In this document: piece after piece, positions 34,966-45,521 of the stretch | How positions within the stretch are numbered: the first letter of the stretch is position 1 | Layout: each line of letters starts with the position of its first letter | Assembly (NCBI GenBank): GCA_020250175.1 | Contig: JADCEN010000062.1 | Coordinates: forward strand, 1-50,073 | Direction: 5' to 3' | From: Rhodobacter sp. | GTDB lineage: Bacteria; Pseudomonadota; Alphaproteobacteria; Rhodobacterales; Rhodobacteraceae | Length of the DNA: 50,073 nt | Made by a program: the position numbers and the translations under genes | The notes under the pieces: generated by a model | Database searches by the model: none | Told to the model about the DNA's origin: nothing | Seen by the model: only the letters and a program-made list of their open reading frames with translations

Positions 34966-35295
34966 ATGATCGAATTTCATTCCAATCCACCGATCCATCC
35001 CGGCGAAATGCTGCGGACGGAGTTTATGGAACCGCTTGGGCTGACGTCCGGCAAGATTGCGCGGGCTGTGGGCGTCCCGCGCACACGCATCGAACGGCTG
35101 GTGCGCGAAGAAACCGGGCTGACGGCGGATACCGCGATACGGCTCGCACGGTATTTCCGTATGTCCGAAGGGTACTGGCTGAACCTGCAGAAACGGTATG
35201 AGGCGGATTGTGTTCATGCTGACACCGCCCGGATTACGGAGATCGACGCGATCACGCCGCTGGAGCGACCGGATTTGGAGGATGCTGCGGCTTAG
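34966..35295 (+). CDS. higA: HigA-type antitoxin (XRE family)
   Basis: This 109-residue protein has the HigA hallmark PIHPGEMLRTEFMEPLGLT followed by a helix-turn-helix (SGKIARAVGVPRTRIERLVREETGLTADTAIRLARYFRM) and the SEGYWLNLQKRYEAD segment. It neutralises HigB and should repress the operon through the two 17-bp operators. It starts nine bases after higB. The segment that follows (35296-35380) holds nothing recognisable. Confidence 0.93.
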   Translation: MIEFHSNPPIHPGEMLRTEFMEPLGLTSGKIARAVGVPRTRIERLVREETGLTADTAIRLARYFRMSEGYWLNLQKRYEADCVHADTARITEIDAITPLERPDLEDAAA

Positions 35296-35380
35296 GGTTA
35301 CGGCAGAAGGATGTTGCATGGGTTTTCCATGGAATTGTCCGAAACTGCGGCGCGGTCAGTCGCGCTGTGGCGGTGGCCGG

Positions 35381-35872
35381 TCATTCCCTGACCGAAAGCA
35401 TGCGCAGGTTATGGGCGAAGGGGCCGTCAGCGCCGGAACCAAGGTTCTGGAAGACATAGACCACGGGGATGTTTCCTTCGAGGATGCTCATCGGGCCAAG
35501 GGGTGAATCCTGAAAAGGGCCCAGTATCGGCAATGCACCGGCGACGAGTTCAGGCGAGTCGCGGGTTATGAAAACCATGGAACAGGATTTGCCCATGCCG
35601 GGACCTTCGACGATCCTGAAAGACAGGTCTTCGGTTTCGCTGTAGACCGATCCGGTTTCCGCGTTTTTCTTCGTCACCCCGACCTGGGCCATGGCAGCTT
35701 CGGCATCGGCAAAGTCGCGATCCGCGCTTTCCTTGCAGACCGACAGGAACACCGACGCGGCCCGGTCAGCATCGATCATTGCCCCCAGATCGGTTGTTTG
35801 GGCCTGGGATGTGTTGGTGGCAAGGAATGCCGCCCCTGCGGCAAGAAGCCAGACTTTCAACTTTGCACTCAT
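35381..35872 (-). CDS. Hypothetical secreted protein
   Basis: This 163-residue product has a signal peptide (MSAKLKVWLLAAGAAFLATN then TSQAQ) and a mature domain with two cysteines (FLSVCKES and GKSCSMVF) that could form a disulfide. The ATG at 35872 is chosen because it opens the signal peptide. I do not recognise the family. It sits in the sucC-sucD interruption on the minus strand, just after a sucC relic. Confidence 0.6.
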   Translation of the reverse strand: MSAKLKVWLLAAGAAFLATNTSQAQTTDLGAMIDADRAASVFLSVCKESADRDFADAEAAMAQVGVTKKNAETGSVYSETEDLSFRIVEGPGMGKSCSMVFITRDSPELVAGALPILGPFQDSPLGPMSILEGNIPVVYVFQNLGSGADGPFAHNLRMLSVRE

Positions 35873-35910
35873 TTCGCAGGTCCCTTGTTGTCGGTTTCCC
35901 GGCGGCGGTG

Positions 35911-36060
35911 CCATCCCCGCCCTTCTTTCGCGACATTGTCCGCAGCAATCATGTTCGGGCCGGACTTGTGGAGGATGTTAAGGCCCGGCTCCAAGGTAGT
36001 GCCTTCCAGCCGCACCCCTGCCGACGCTGTCAGCCCCACTGCCCGGATCGCAGCATCACA
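35911..36060 (-). pseudogene. sucC: Relic of a second sucC 3' end
   Basis: The minus-strand translation AAIRAVGLTASAGVRLEGTT followed by LEPGLNILHKSGPNMIAADNV aligns colinearly with the C-terminal [20 protein letters not shown] and [21 protein letters not shown] of the intact SucC (36742-36880 region). DNA identity is also plain, for example GTGCCTTCCAGCCGCACC in both. The rest of the gene is gone. It lies about 0.65 kb downstream of the true sucC stop. Confidence 0.8.
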
Positions 36061-36177
36061 CCCCTTGCACGCAATGAGATGGAGCAACAAGCGTGCCAGA
36101 TTGTGCTTTGAGGCAGCGCGCATCAGGTTATGCCCTTTGCGCCTGCATGGTTTCCATAATGGTGCCCCTGCTTTCCG

Positions 36178-36294
36178 TCATTCTGCCGACCATCCCGATC
36201 GAGTACCGATGGCCTGTTCGGTGTGGAACGTGCCCTGGCGGCCGGTTATGCCCTCACAGATGACGCGGGTTTGTTCGTTGACGACAAAAGACAT
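36178..36294 (-). pseudogene. sucD: Relic of a second sucD 5' end
   Basis: From ATG 36294 the product is [20 protein letters not shown] followed by [12 protein letters not shown], against [20 protein letters not shown] and [14 protein letters not shown] in the intact SucD. A 28-base stretch (from 36211) is identical between the two copies. Similarity stops near 36203 after a six-base deletion, and the frame closes at 36178. It is located between the intact sucC and the sucC relic, exactly where the first-copy sucD would lie after a tandem duplication. Confidence 0.88.
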
Positions 36295-36336
36295 GACTTC
36301 GTTCCTTGTTTTAGAGGAAGACCCAAATATTGCACT

Positions 36337-36705
36337 TTAGATCGCGACTATCATTGCTCCTCCAAGTTTCTTGCCTTCTGAACTGCCACGTCCGCTGTAT
36401 ATTCTCCTATGCACTTCGAAGATTTTCTCATTGTTCTGCCAAACGACAACTGTATCAATCTGCGCCTTGCGCAGAGATTTTTCAATTTCTGTACAAGCAG
36501 AAAGTGGATCAGCAAAGTTTCCCAGCTCTCTGTAGGTATTGCCTGACTGCCGCAATAGTATCGCGCAGACTGGTCCCTGTCGCAGAAGACATGTCTCATG
36601 CAGCTCTCTAAGGACAATTGATCGCTTCCCACGATATGACTTCTTAGGAAAAAGGAAGAATGAAAGGAGTCCCGCCAATCCACCAATCGCGAGTGCATAG
36701 AGCAT
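36337..36705 (-). CDS. Hypothetical membrane-anchored protein
   Basis: This 122-residue product begins with a membrane helix ([18 protein letters not shown]), followed by a basic stretch and a soluble part with two cysteines and a [20 protein letters not shown] strand pattern. The ATG at 36705 begins four bases after the sucC stop. The base composition is much less GC-rich than the neighbours, suggesting recent acquisition. No family recognised. Confidence 0.5.
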   Translation of the reverse strand: MLYALAIGGLAGLLSFFLFPKKSYRGKRSIVLRELHETCLLRQGPVCAILLRQSGNTYRELGNFADPLSACTEIEKSLRKAQIDTVVVWQNNEKIFEVHRRIYSGRGSSEGKKLGGAMIVAI

Positions 36706-36708
36706 TTC

Positions 36709-37902
36709 CTACCCCCGCACCGCCTTCACCACCTTTTCCGCCGCATCGCTCAGGTCATTGGCGGCGATCACGTTCAGGCCCGAGTTGCGGATGATGTCGC
36801 GGCCCAGTTCCACGTTGGTGCCTTCCAGCCGCACCACCAGCGGCACTTTCAGGCCCACATCCCTGACGGCGGCGATGACACCTTCGGCGATGATGTCGCA
36901 GCGCATGATGCCGCCGAAGATGTTCACAAGGATGCCCTTCACGTTCGGGTCCGAGGTGATGATCTTGAACGCTTCGGTCACCTTTTCCTTGGTGGCACCG
37001 CCGCCCACGTCAAGAAAGTTGGCAGGCTCGGCCCCGTAAAGCTTGATGATGTCCATCGTCGCCATCGCCAGGCCCGCGCCGTTCACCATGCAGCCGATCT
37101 CGCCATCGAGTGCTATGTAGTTCAGGTCGAACTTGCTCGCCGCCAGTTCCTTGGGGTCCTCTTCCGTCTCGTCGCGCAGGGCGGCGATGTCGGGGTGGCG
37201 GTAGATCGCGTTGCCGTCAAAGCCCATCTTCGCATCAAGAAGCTTCAGCGTTCCGTCCTTCAGGACGCAGAACGGGTTGATCTCCAGCATGTCCATGTCT
37301 TTTTCGGTGAACAGCCGATACAGGTTCTTCACGATGCCGACGCATTGCTTGACCTGCCCACCGGTCAGCCCCAGCGCAAAGGCCACCCGGCGGCCGTGGA
37401 AATCCTGCAGGCCGGTGGCGGGATCGATGGTGAAGGTGTGAATCTTCTCGGGCGTGTCATGGGCCACATCCTCGATCGACATCCCGCCCTCGGTCGAGGC
37501 AACGATCGAGATGCGCGAGGTCTGACGGTCGATCAGCAGGGCAAGGTAGAACTCGCGGTCGATGTCCGAGCCGTCCTCGATGTAGATGCGGTTGACCTGC
37601 TTGCCGGCGGGTCCGGTCTGAATCGTCACCAGGGTGCGGCCCAGCATCTGCCGGGCAAACTCGGCCGCTTCGCCCACGCTGCGGGCCAGGCGCACCCCGC
37701 CCTTCTCGCCGGCCTCAGCCTCTATGAAGTGGCCCTTGCCGCGGCCGCCCGCGTGAATCTGCGCCTTGACGACCCAGAGCGGACCGTCGAGTTCCCCGGC
37801 GGCGGTCTTGGCCTCTTCGGCCTTCAGCACGACCCGCCCGTCAGAAACCGGGACCCCGAAACTGCGCAGCAGTGCCTTGGCCTGATACTCGTGGATGTGC
37901 AT
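36709..37902 (-). CDS. sucC: Succinyl-CoA synthetase subunit beta
   Basis: The beta subunit provides the ATP-grasp nucleotide site of succinyl-CoA synthetase. The 397-residue protein is full length with [20 protein letters not shown], the [19 protein letters not shown]-grasp loop, MLEINPFCV and the C-terminal [16 protein letters not shown]. The ATG at 37902 gives the standard N-terminus; the open frame continues 49 codons upstream through the promoter. Two TGTGATCACA boxes lie 108-138 bp upstream. Its partner sucD is displaced 2.1 kb downstream. Confidence 0.97.
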   Translation of the reverse strand: MHIHEYQAKALLRSFGVPVSDGRVVLKAEEAKTAAGELDGPLWVVKAQIHAGGRGKGHFIEAEAGEKGGVRLARSVGEAAEFARQMLGRTLVTIQTGPAGKQVNRIYIEDGSDIDREFYLALLIDRQTSRISIVASTEGGMSIEDVAHDTPEKIHTFTIDPATGLQDFHGRRVAFALGLTGGQVKQCVGIVKNLYRLFTEKDMDMLEINPFCVLKDGTLKLLDAKMGFDGNAIYRHPDIAALRDETEEDPKELAASKFDLNYIALDGEIGCMVNGAGLAMATMDIIKLYGAEPANFLDVGGGATKEKVTEAFKIITSDPNVKGILVNIFGGIMRCDIIAEGVIAAVRDVGLKVPLVVRLEGTNVELGRDIIRNSGLNVIAANDLSDAAEKVVKAVRG

Positions 37903-38009
37903 GGTGGCGTCCCGTCGGTTGATTTCTTGCGGGCCTGATGCCACAGAAACCGGCGGGCGCAAAACGCCAACTGACGGATCGCCGCTTGCGGGGCCGGAAT
38001 AATGGATTT

Positions 38010-38040
38010 TGTGATCACACCTTGGAAAGCTGTGATCACA
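38010..38040 (-). promoter_or_regulatory. Paired TGTGATCACA boxes upstream of sucC
   Basis: Two perfect 10-bp palindromes TGTGATCACA occur at 38010-38019 and 38031-38040, exactly 21 bp apart, so both face the same side of the helix. The same pair with the same spacing is found upstream of sdhC. A putative -10 TTATTC follows on the minus strand about ten bases after the proximal box. Confidence 0.85.
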
Positions 38041-38080
38041 TTTCAGCATTCATTAACCTGGGCTGCCCCGGCAAGGCGAC

Positions 38081-39274
38081 TCAGTTCAGGAAAATCGCGA
38101 AAAGCCCGCTGTTGCCGCTTACCATGTCGTCAAAGGCCATCACCTGCTCGCCGGTGGCAACCCTGCCCTTTTCCAGATAGGGCAGGGCATCAGCCCCCTG
38201 AATCCAGCCCGCCACGTCGATGGGGCGCGGGTCGGAGAACAGGCGGGCAAGGTTCAGCCCTGCATCTGGCCCAAGGCGCCAGAAGGGAAGCAGCACCTCA
38301 CCCTTCAGGATCGTTTCAACATCGCCCAGCACCGCAAGCCAGGCCGCCCCGGTGCCCTGCGGCAACACAAGGCCCGTGGCCGATGCCTGCCGGTCATTGG
38401 GCACCCATTCCGCGTTATCATCCGTCTCTGCCGCAACCCGCGCCCAGAAGACGCGGTTCTGCGCGATCATCGCCAGGAAATTGCCATGGGCCTGCGCCGC
38501 GCGGGCGGTATCGGGCGTCTGGTCCAGCATGCGCAGCAGAACGGAGATTGCGTCAACATCGTTGGTCGGGAAAAAGGCCATGACCTCATCCGGCAGCGGC
38601 GACAGATCGGCAAAGGCCGCCCGGCTGTCCATAACGGTGCGGATCGCCTCGGTCGGGTCATAGGCCAGCACGGTGTCGGCAAGGCCGCCCACCAGATGGG
38701 TATAGGCGGCAAGCCAGGCCGCATCGGCCACGTCAAAGCGCACCACCGGCGCGGGTGTTGCCGGATCACGCTCGGCCCATTCCCAACCCATGACGACCGG
38801 CCCGGCGATGTCCACCACAGACTCCACCTCCCCCCGTTTGCCGTCGGCATTCAGATCAAACCACAGGTCGGCAAAGTCGATGGTCAGGCCAAAGTCCGAC
38901 CCTTCGGCGATCTGTTGCAAGGGTTCGCGCGCCTTTGCCATGCTGTCTGACAGGTCGCGCAGCAGCCTGGCAAAAGCCGCCGGATCGGGCGGGCTGGTGG
39001 GCGGGCTTTCTGCCAGCGGCAGGGGCAGCATGGGCACCATCGCGGTGGCGGGCATGCCAGCCGCGTATTGCACCTGCGCGCCCCGCTCCAGCGCGGCCAG
39101 AAACCGAACGGCCCCCAGTGCGAAGCGGTCTTCGTCGGCAGGCGCGGGCAGGGCAGCCAGCCGAAGCTCTGTCGCGGCAAGACCATTCGTCCCGATTTCG
39201 GCGGAAAGGGTCGTCTGGGCAAAGGCAGACCCCGCGACAAGGGCAAAGGCACAGGCAAGTCGGCAAATGGTCAT
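38081..39274 (-). CDS. Hypothetical periplasmic protein with EF-hand-like loop
   Basis: The 397-residue product has a clean signal peptide (MTICRLACAFALVAGSAFAQ) and one EF-hand-type calcium loop DLNADGKRGEVE (D-x-N-x-D-G...E) near residue 140. The rest is helix-rich without motifs that I recognise, with conserved-looking LMPFWRLGPD..NLARLF-type text near the end (LPFWRLGPDAGLNLARLFSD). It lies between mdh and sucC on the same strand, so it may be cotranscribed with mdh. The function is unknown. Confidence 0.7.
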   Translation of the reverse strand: MTICRLACAFALVAGSAFAQTTLSAEIGTNGLAATELRLAALPAPADEDRFALGAVRFLAALERGAQVQYAAGMPATAMVPMLPLPLAESPPTSPPDPAAFARLLRDLSDSMAKAREPLQQIAEGSDFGLTIDFADLWFDLNADGKRGEVESVVDIAGPVVMGWEWAERDPATPAPVVRFDVADAAWLAAYTHLVGGLADTVLAYDPTEAIRTVMDSRAAFADLSPLPDEVMAFFPTNDVDAISVLLRMLDQTPDTARAAQAHGNFLAMIAQNRVFWARVAAETDDNAEWVPNDRQASATGLVLPQGTGAAWLAVLGDVETILKGEVLLPFWRLGPDAGLNLARLFSDPRPIDVAGWIQGADALPYLEKGRVATGEQVMAFDDMVSGNSGLFAIFLN

Positions 39275-39323
39275 GCTGATCCCCGCTGGGAAACCGGGCC
39301 CTCTGGGCCTGCCGAAGCAAGAT

Positions 39324-39341
39324 GCGCGCCCGGAGGCGCGC
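39324..39341 (-). other. Hairpin downstream of mdh
   Basis: GCGCGCC (39324-39330) pairs with GGCGCGC (39335-39341) around CGGA in the 96-bp gap between mdh and the next gene. The minus strand continues ATCTTGCTT without a solid T-run, so it is a weak terminator or a stability element. Confidence 0.4.
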
Positions 39342-39370
39342 CTGCAACCCTGGACATAACCGACGAAAGG

Positions 39371-41350
<1,980 letters not shown>

Positions 41351-41354
<4 letters not shown>

Positions 41355-41554
41355 AACTTTACCGCTTTCTGTCGGATGATGACACGTCCGCCTTCTGCCA
41401 CAAGGTGACCGCCGCCCTGAACAAGGGATGGGAGCTGCACGGCGGGCCGACCTATGCCTTTGACGGCGCCAATGGCGTGATGCGCTGCGGGCAGGCAGTG
41501 GTGAAAGAGGTGCAGGGCACCTACACGCCCGACATCAAGCTGTCGGACCATTGA
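41351..41554 (+). CDS. DUF1737 small protein
   Basis: The 67-residue product MKLYRFLSDDDTSAFCHKVT followed by AALNKGWELHGGPTYAF matches the DUF1737 pattern (start of a short alpha-beta protein with a conserved LNxGWxLxGGP). The ATG lies inside the stop of the NnrU gene. Function is unknown. Confidence 0.85.
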
Positions 41555-41741
41555 CAAAGGGCGGTTCGGGCGAATTCCCCAAAGAGTACCGGCGTGGCGA
41601 AACCGTCGTCCATCCGCTTCCGCCCTGGTGTCGGCGGCGACCGGGTGCCGAGGTGCGCGCTTTACCGGCCCCCTGTCCGCCCTGTGTTCGCCCGGCGCAC
41701 GCGCCCGGTCCTGCGGCCTGATGGGCGGCGGCTGCATCATC

Positions 41742-41789
41742 GGGGGGAATGAGTTCAACCTGTGAAGGAGGAACAGCAAGTATTCCCCC
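41742..41789. repeat. Inverted repeat upstream of sdhC
   Basis: GGGGGAAT (41743-41750) pairs with ATTCCCCC (41782-41789) across 31 bases that contain GAAGGAGGAACAG. It might be an RNA leader element or a fortuitous hairpin. It lies 90 bp to the left of the paired boxes, so probably upstream of the promoter. Confidence 0.4.
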
Positions 41790-41876
41790 TTCAAGTGCGT
41801 GGAAGGTCCGGGCAGGCGGTTTCCCCGATGATGCGCCGAAGAAAGGCAGACGCGCTTGCGGCGATGCCAGGGCGTG

Positions 41877-41907
41877 TGTGATCACGCGGCAAAAACATGT
41901 GATCACA
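41877..41907 (+). promoter_or_regulatory. Paired TGTGATCAC boxes upstream of sdhC
   Basis: TGTGATCACG (41877-41886) and TGTGATCACA (41898-41907) are 21 bp apart, the same motif and spacing as upstream of sucC. The proximal box ends 143 bp before the sdhC start. Confidence 0.85.
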
Positions 41908-42050
41908 AACTTCATTTTTCTGCGCGCTTTCGCTGCCCTGCAGCAAATGCGCGGTTTGTCGCGCGTGACTTGGCGGAAAAAACCGTTATTCATCGTTTCA
42001 AAGCCTGCCTTGGGGCAGTCTCCTAGGGTCGGGCAAAGAAGGAACCTGCA

Positions 42051-42434
42051 ATGGCCGATGTCAACCGGGGCAACCGCCCGCTTTCGCCGCATCTGCAGAT
42101 TTACCGTCCGCAGCTGACCTCGATCACCTCGATCCTGACGCGCATCACCGGCAATGGCCTGATCCTGGCCGTCCTGCTGATTGTCTGGTGGCTGCTGGCG
42201 GCCGCAACCGGGCCTGAGCATTTCGCAATCGCTGATGGCGTGCTGCGGTCCTGGTTTGGGAAGCTGGTGATGGCCGGGTCGATCTGGGCGCTGTGGTATC
42301 ACACGCTGGCCGGGCTGCGGCACCTGTGGTTCGACTCGGGGCGCGGTCTGGACATTCCGACGGCAGAAAAGCTGGGCTGGGGCATCATTGCCGGTTCGGT
42401 TCTGCTGACCTTTGCAACCATCATCCTGTTCTGA
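42051..42434 (+). CDS. sdhC: Succinate dehydrogenase cytochrome b556 subunit
   Basis: SdhC is a membrane anchor of complex II and holds heme b and the quinone site with SdhD. The 127-residue product has three helices and the family signature RPLSPHLQIYRPQLTSITSI near the N-terminus, then WYHTLAGLRHLWFDSG with the heme-ligand histidine. AGAAGGA lies upstream of the ATG at 42051. First gene of the sdh cluster. Confidence 0.96.
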   Translation: MADVNRGNRPLSPHLQIYRPQLTSITSILTRITGNGLILAVLLIVWWLLAAATGPEHFAIADGVLRSWFGKLVMAGSIWALWYHTLAGLRHLWFDSGRGLDIPTAEKLGWGIIAGSVLLTFATIILF

Positions 42435-42445
42435 CGGAGGCAGGC

Positions 42446-42817
42446 ATGGCATATCTGACCGACCGCAAGCGCGCTGACGGGCTGGGGTCTTCCAAATCCG
42501 GAACAGAGCATTTCTGGAACATGCAGGTGTCCAGCGTGGCGCTGGCAATACTGATCCCGTTGTTTGTGATCACTTTCGGACGCATTCTGGGCGCGCCCTA
42601 CCCCGAAGTGCTGGCGTATTTTGCCCGGCCCTTTCCGGCGATCATCACCGGGTTGACGCTGGTCGTGGGCCTTGTCCATTTCAAGAACGGTACCCGGGTG
42701 ATGATCGAGGATTATGCCCGGGGCACCACGCGCAAGGCGCTGATCATCGGTGCCACCTGCCTCAGCTATGCCTGCATTGCGGCGGGGCTCTTTGCCCTTG
42801 TCCGGCTGGCACTTTGA
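42446..42817 (+). CDS. sdhD: Succinate dehydrogenase hydrophobic anchor subunit
   Basis: SdhD is the second membrane anchor of complex II. The 123-residue product has three helices and the conserved [15 protein letters not shown] and [13 protein letters not shown] segments. A GGAGG site lies five to eight bases before the ATG at 42446, eleven bases after sdhC stops. A further start 51 codons upstream in the same frame would run inside sdhC and is rejected. Confidence 0.95.
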   Translation: MAYLTDRKRADGLGSSKSGTEHFWNMQVSSVALAILIPLFVITFGRILGAPYPEVLAYFARPFPAIITGLTLVVGLVHFKNGTRVMIEDYARGTTRKALIIGATCLSYACIAAGLFALVRLAL

Positions 42818-42834
42818 CCCCACAGGAAAGATCA

Positions 42835-44637
42835 ATGGCTTACGCTTACGAGACGCATGATTACGATGTGGTGGTGGTGGGGGCCGGGGGTTCTGGCCTG
42901 CGCGCGACGCTGGGCATGGCCGAACAGGGCCTGCGCACCGCCTGCGTGACCAAGGTTTTCCCCACCCGGTCGCATACCGTGGCGGCGCAGGGCGGCATCG
43001 CGGCCAGCCTGGGCAACATGGGCCCCGACAGCTGGCAGTGGCACATGTACGACACAGTGAAGGGGTCTGACTGGCTGGGCGATGTCGACGCGATGGAATA
43101 TCTGGCCCGCGAGGCCCCCAAGGCGGTGTACGAGCTGGAGCATTACGGCGTGCCCTTCAGCCGCACCGAAGACGGGCGCATCTATCAGCGCCCCTTTGGC
43201 GGCCACACGACCGACTTCGGCGAAGGCCCGCCGGTGCAGCGCACCTGTGCCGCCGCCGACCGCACGGGCCATGCCATTCTGCACACCCTCTATGGCCAAA
43301 GCCTGAAGCACAATGCGGAATTCTTCATCGAATATTTCGCGATCGACCTGATCATGTCCGAAGACGGGCAGTGCCAGGGCGTGGTCGCCTGGAAGCTGGA
43401 CGATGGCACCATCCATGTGTTCAACGCCAAGATGACCGTGCTGGCGACCGGCGGCTATGGGCGCGCCTATTTCAGCGCGACGTCGGCCCATACCTGTACC
43501 GGTGATGGTGGCGGCATGGTGGCCCGTGCGGGCCTGCCGCTGCAGGATATGGAATTCGTGCAGTTCCACCCGACCGGCATCTATGGCTCGGGCTGCCTGA
43601 TCACCGAAGGGGCGCGCGGCGAGGGCGGCTATCTGACCAATTCCGAAGGCGAGCGGTTCATGGAACGCTATGCCCCCACCTACAAGGACCTGGCCAGCCG
43701 CGACGTTGTCAGCCGCTGCATGACCATCGAGATTCGCGAAGGGCGTGGCGTGGGGCCGAACAAGGACCACATCCACCTGAACCTGAACCACCTGCCCAAG
43801 GAAACGCTGGACCTGCGCCTGCCGGGCATCAGCGAATCCGCCCGGATTTTCGCAGGCGTTGACCTGCAGAAAGAACCGATCCCGGTGCTGCCGACCGTAC
43901 ATTACAACATGGGCGGCATCCCGACGAATTACTGGGGCGAAGTTCTGAACCCCAGGCCCGGCAATCCCGACGCAATCTCGCCCGGCCTGATGGCGGTGGG
44001 CGAGGCGGGCTGCGCGTCGGTCCATGGCGCGAACCGGCTGGGGTCGAACAGCCTGATCGACCTTGTGGTGTTCGGCCGCGCGGCGGCGATCAGGGCAGGC
44101 AGAATGGTCGATCCGGCCACACCCAATCCGGTGCTGAACAAGGCCGGCATCGACAAGGCGCTGGACCGGTTCGACCGGCTGCGTCATGCCGATGGCACAA
44201 TGCCCACGGCGCAGCTGCGGCTGGAAATGCAGCGCACCATGCAGGCCGATGCGGCCGTGTTCCGCACCGACAGGACGCTGGCCGAAGGTGTGGCGAAGAT
44301 GGCGGCGCTTGCCGCCAGGATGGACGACATCAAGGTGTCGGACCGCAGCCTGATCTGGAACTCGGACCTGATGGAAACGCTGGAATTGGCGAATCTGATG
44401 CCGAACGCCCTTGCCACCATCGTCGCCGCCGAGGCGCGCAAGGAATCGCGCGGGGCCCATGCGCAGGAAGATTACCCCGCGCGCGATGACGTGAACTGGC
44501 GGGTTCATAGCCTGGCTTGGGTCGATGGCAACAAGGTCACGCTCGGACACAGGCCGGTGCACCTTGATCCGCTGACCAGGGCCGAAGACGGCGGCATCGA
44601 CCTGAAGAAAATCGCGCCGAAGGCAAGGGTCTATTGA
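42835..44637 (+). CDS. sdhA: Succinate dehydrogenase flavoprotein subunit
   Basis: SdhA oxidises succinate to fumarate with covalently bound FAD. The 600-residue protein has GAGGSGLRA (17-25), the FAD-linking histidine H47 in [12 protein letters not shown], the active-site [21 protein letters not shown] segment and the C-terminal [15 protein letters not shown]-like text ([12 protein letters not shown]). GGAAAG precedes the ATG at 42835; a TTG seven codons earlier overlaps sdhD but lacks support. Its stop shares a base with the next small gene. Confidence 0.97.
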   Translation: MAYAYETHDYDVVVVGAGGSGLRATLGMAEQGLRTACVTKVFPTRSHTVAAQGGIAASLGNMGPDSWQWHMYDTVKGSDWLGDVDAMEYLAREAPKAVYELEHYGVPFSRTEDGRIYQRPFGGHTTDFGEGPPVQRTCAAADRTGHAILHTLYGQSLKHNAEFFIEYFAIDLIMSEDGQCQGVVAWKLDDGTIHVFNAKMTVLATGGYGRAYFSATSAHTCTGDGGGMVARAGLPLQDMEFVQFHPTGIYGSGCLITEGARGEGGYLTNSEGERFMERYAPTYKDLASRDVVSRCMTIEIREGRGVGPNKDHIHLNLNHLPKETLDLRLPGISESARIFAGVDLQKEPIPVLPTVHYNMGGIPTNYWGEVLNPRPGNPDAISPGLMAVGEAGCASVHGANRLGSNSLIDLVVFGRAAAIRAGRMVDPATPNPVLNKAGIDKALDRFDRLRHADGTMPTAQLRLEMQRTMQADAAVFRTDRTLAEGVAKMAALAARMDDIKVSDRSLIWNSDLMETLELANLMPNALATIVAAEARKESRGAHAQEDYPARDDVNWRVHSLAWVDGNKVTLGHRPVHLDPLTRAEDGGIDLKKIAPKARVY

Positions 44638-44891
44638 TGATACCGCGCACAGCGATGATGCCGTCTGCGACAGTTTCCACATCGGGCTGCTGGGGGCTTA
44701 TCCTTTGTGACCGCTTCCGCAGCCGGGGCAAGGATGTGACCGGGCGCAGCATGGCGAACCGGGACCCCAAGCCGAACGGCGCCGATGCGGCCCGGACACT
44801 GGCGCTGCCTGCCATCAGCGATGTGCCCCCGGTGACCGCCAGCGCGGCGGCCTGTCTTGCGGCCCTGCCCGGAACGGGGCCTGTGCAATGA
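44637..44891 (+). CDS. Small hypothetical protein in the sdh operon
   Basis: This 84-residue frame starts within the sdhA stop (TGATG) and ends within the next start (ATGA), which supports real, coupled translation. The sequence ([20 protein letters not shown] then LILCDRFRSRGKDVTG) has no clear helix, signal or motif, and its composition is unremarkable. It might instead be a spacer with a chance frame. Confidence 0.45.
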   Translation: MIPRTAMMPSATVSTSGCWGLILCDRFRSRGKDVTGRSMANRDPKPNGADAARTLALPAISDVPPVTASAAACLAALPGTGPVQ

Positions 44892-45208
44892 AATCCCTGG
44901 CGGGGCTGATGGTCATGGCTTTGGTGCTTGCGGCCTGTTCGCCGGATGTGCTGGCCACCGATGTAACGCGCCGCGCGGCCAAGACGGTGGTGCTGCCTGT
45001 TCTGCGCGATGCGGCGTCGCCGCCCGCCGACACCCTTGCCACGGAATGCATCCTGAACAACGCGACGAATGCCGAGTTGAACGTGCTTGCCCGCAATGTC
45101 GGCAACAGTGCCGGCACGCTGACCGTCCAGACCATCCGGACCATCGCCGAACGCCCGGCGACCCGCGACTGCATCGCGGGCAAGGGTCTGCCGCCGCTGG
45201 TGCTGTAG
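44888..45208 (+). CDS. Small lipoprotein in the sdh operon
   Basis: The 106-residue product begins MKSLAGLMVMALVLAACSPD, a lipoprotein signal with lipobox L-A-A-C17. The mature part has two more cysteines (TECILNN, TRDCIAG) and the pattern RRAAKTVVLPVL...NVGNSAGTLTVQTIRTIAERPATRDC. It is set between sdhA and sdhB with overlapping starts, so it should be co-expressed with complex II. The function is unknown. Confidence 0.75.
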   Translation: MKSLAGLMVMALVLAACSPDVLATDVTRRAAKTVVLPVLRDAASPPADTLATECILNNATNAELNVLARNVGNSAGTLTVQTIRTIAERPATRDCIAGKGLPPLVL

Positions 45209-45209
45209 C

Positions 45210-45521
45210 ATGGTCAGGGTCCGCCTGCGCCTGTGCCTGACCGGGATGCTGCTCTGCGGGGCCGTTGCCGCCTGCGGGCCGGTTCCGGTGGACCAGGCGG
45301 AAGAGCAATGCTTCACGCCCGCCCTGCAGGCCCGCAATCCGCTGACCGGTACCAATATCGGCGTGGGATCGGATGGTCTGACGGGCGAGTTGGAGTTGAC
45401 GGTCACGTCCGATTTCGTTCAGGGACGCGATCCTGCCGCAGTCTATAACGCCTGTGTCTACCGCAAATCCGGGCAAATGCCCCGGCAGCCGCTTTATGCG
45501 CGTCCCGATTGGAGGGGATAA
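45210..45521 (+). CDS. Second small lipoprotein in the sdh operon
   Basis: The 103-residue product begins MVRVRLRLCLTGMLLCGAVA then ACGPVPVDQAEEQC, a lipobox V-A-A-C22, and has two more cysteines (EEQCFTPALQ, YNACVYRKSG) that may pair. It starts two bases after the previous lipoprotein and its stop is immediately followed by the sdhB start. Two lipoproteins in one respiratory operon suggest an envelope function, but no motif gives one. Confidence 0.78.
   Translation: MVRVRLRLCLTGMLLCGAVAACGPVPVDQAEEQCFTPALQARNPLTGTNIGVGSDGLTGELELTVTSDFVQGRDPAAVYNACVYRKSGQMPRQPLYARPDWRG

Larger units (their letters stand above)
41555..42050. other. sdh promoter region
   Basis: This ~500-bp gap has no convincing gene. 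A 122-codon plus-strand frame (41749-42117) runs through the regulatory boxes into sdhC in another phase and is regarded as chance. It holds an inverted repeat (41742-41789), the paired boxes (41877-41907) and presumably the sdh promoter. Confidence 0.6.

Noticed and set aside
41749-42117. 122-codon plus-strand frame through the sdh promoter
   Set aside because: It crosses the regulatory boxes and enters sdhC in the wrong phase; no homologue-like text.
42565-42574. TGTGATCACT inside sdhD
   Set aside because: Single, imperfect and within conserved coding sequence (VIT codons); it lacks the 21-bp partner.
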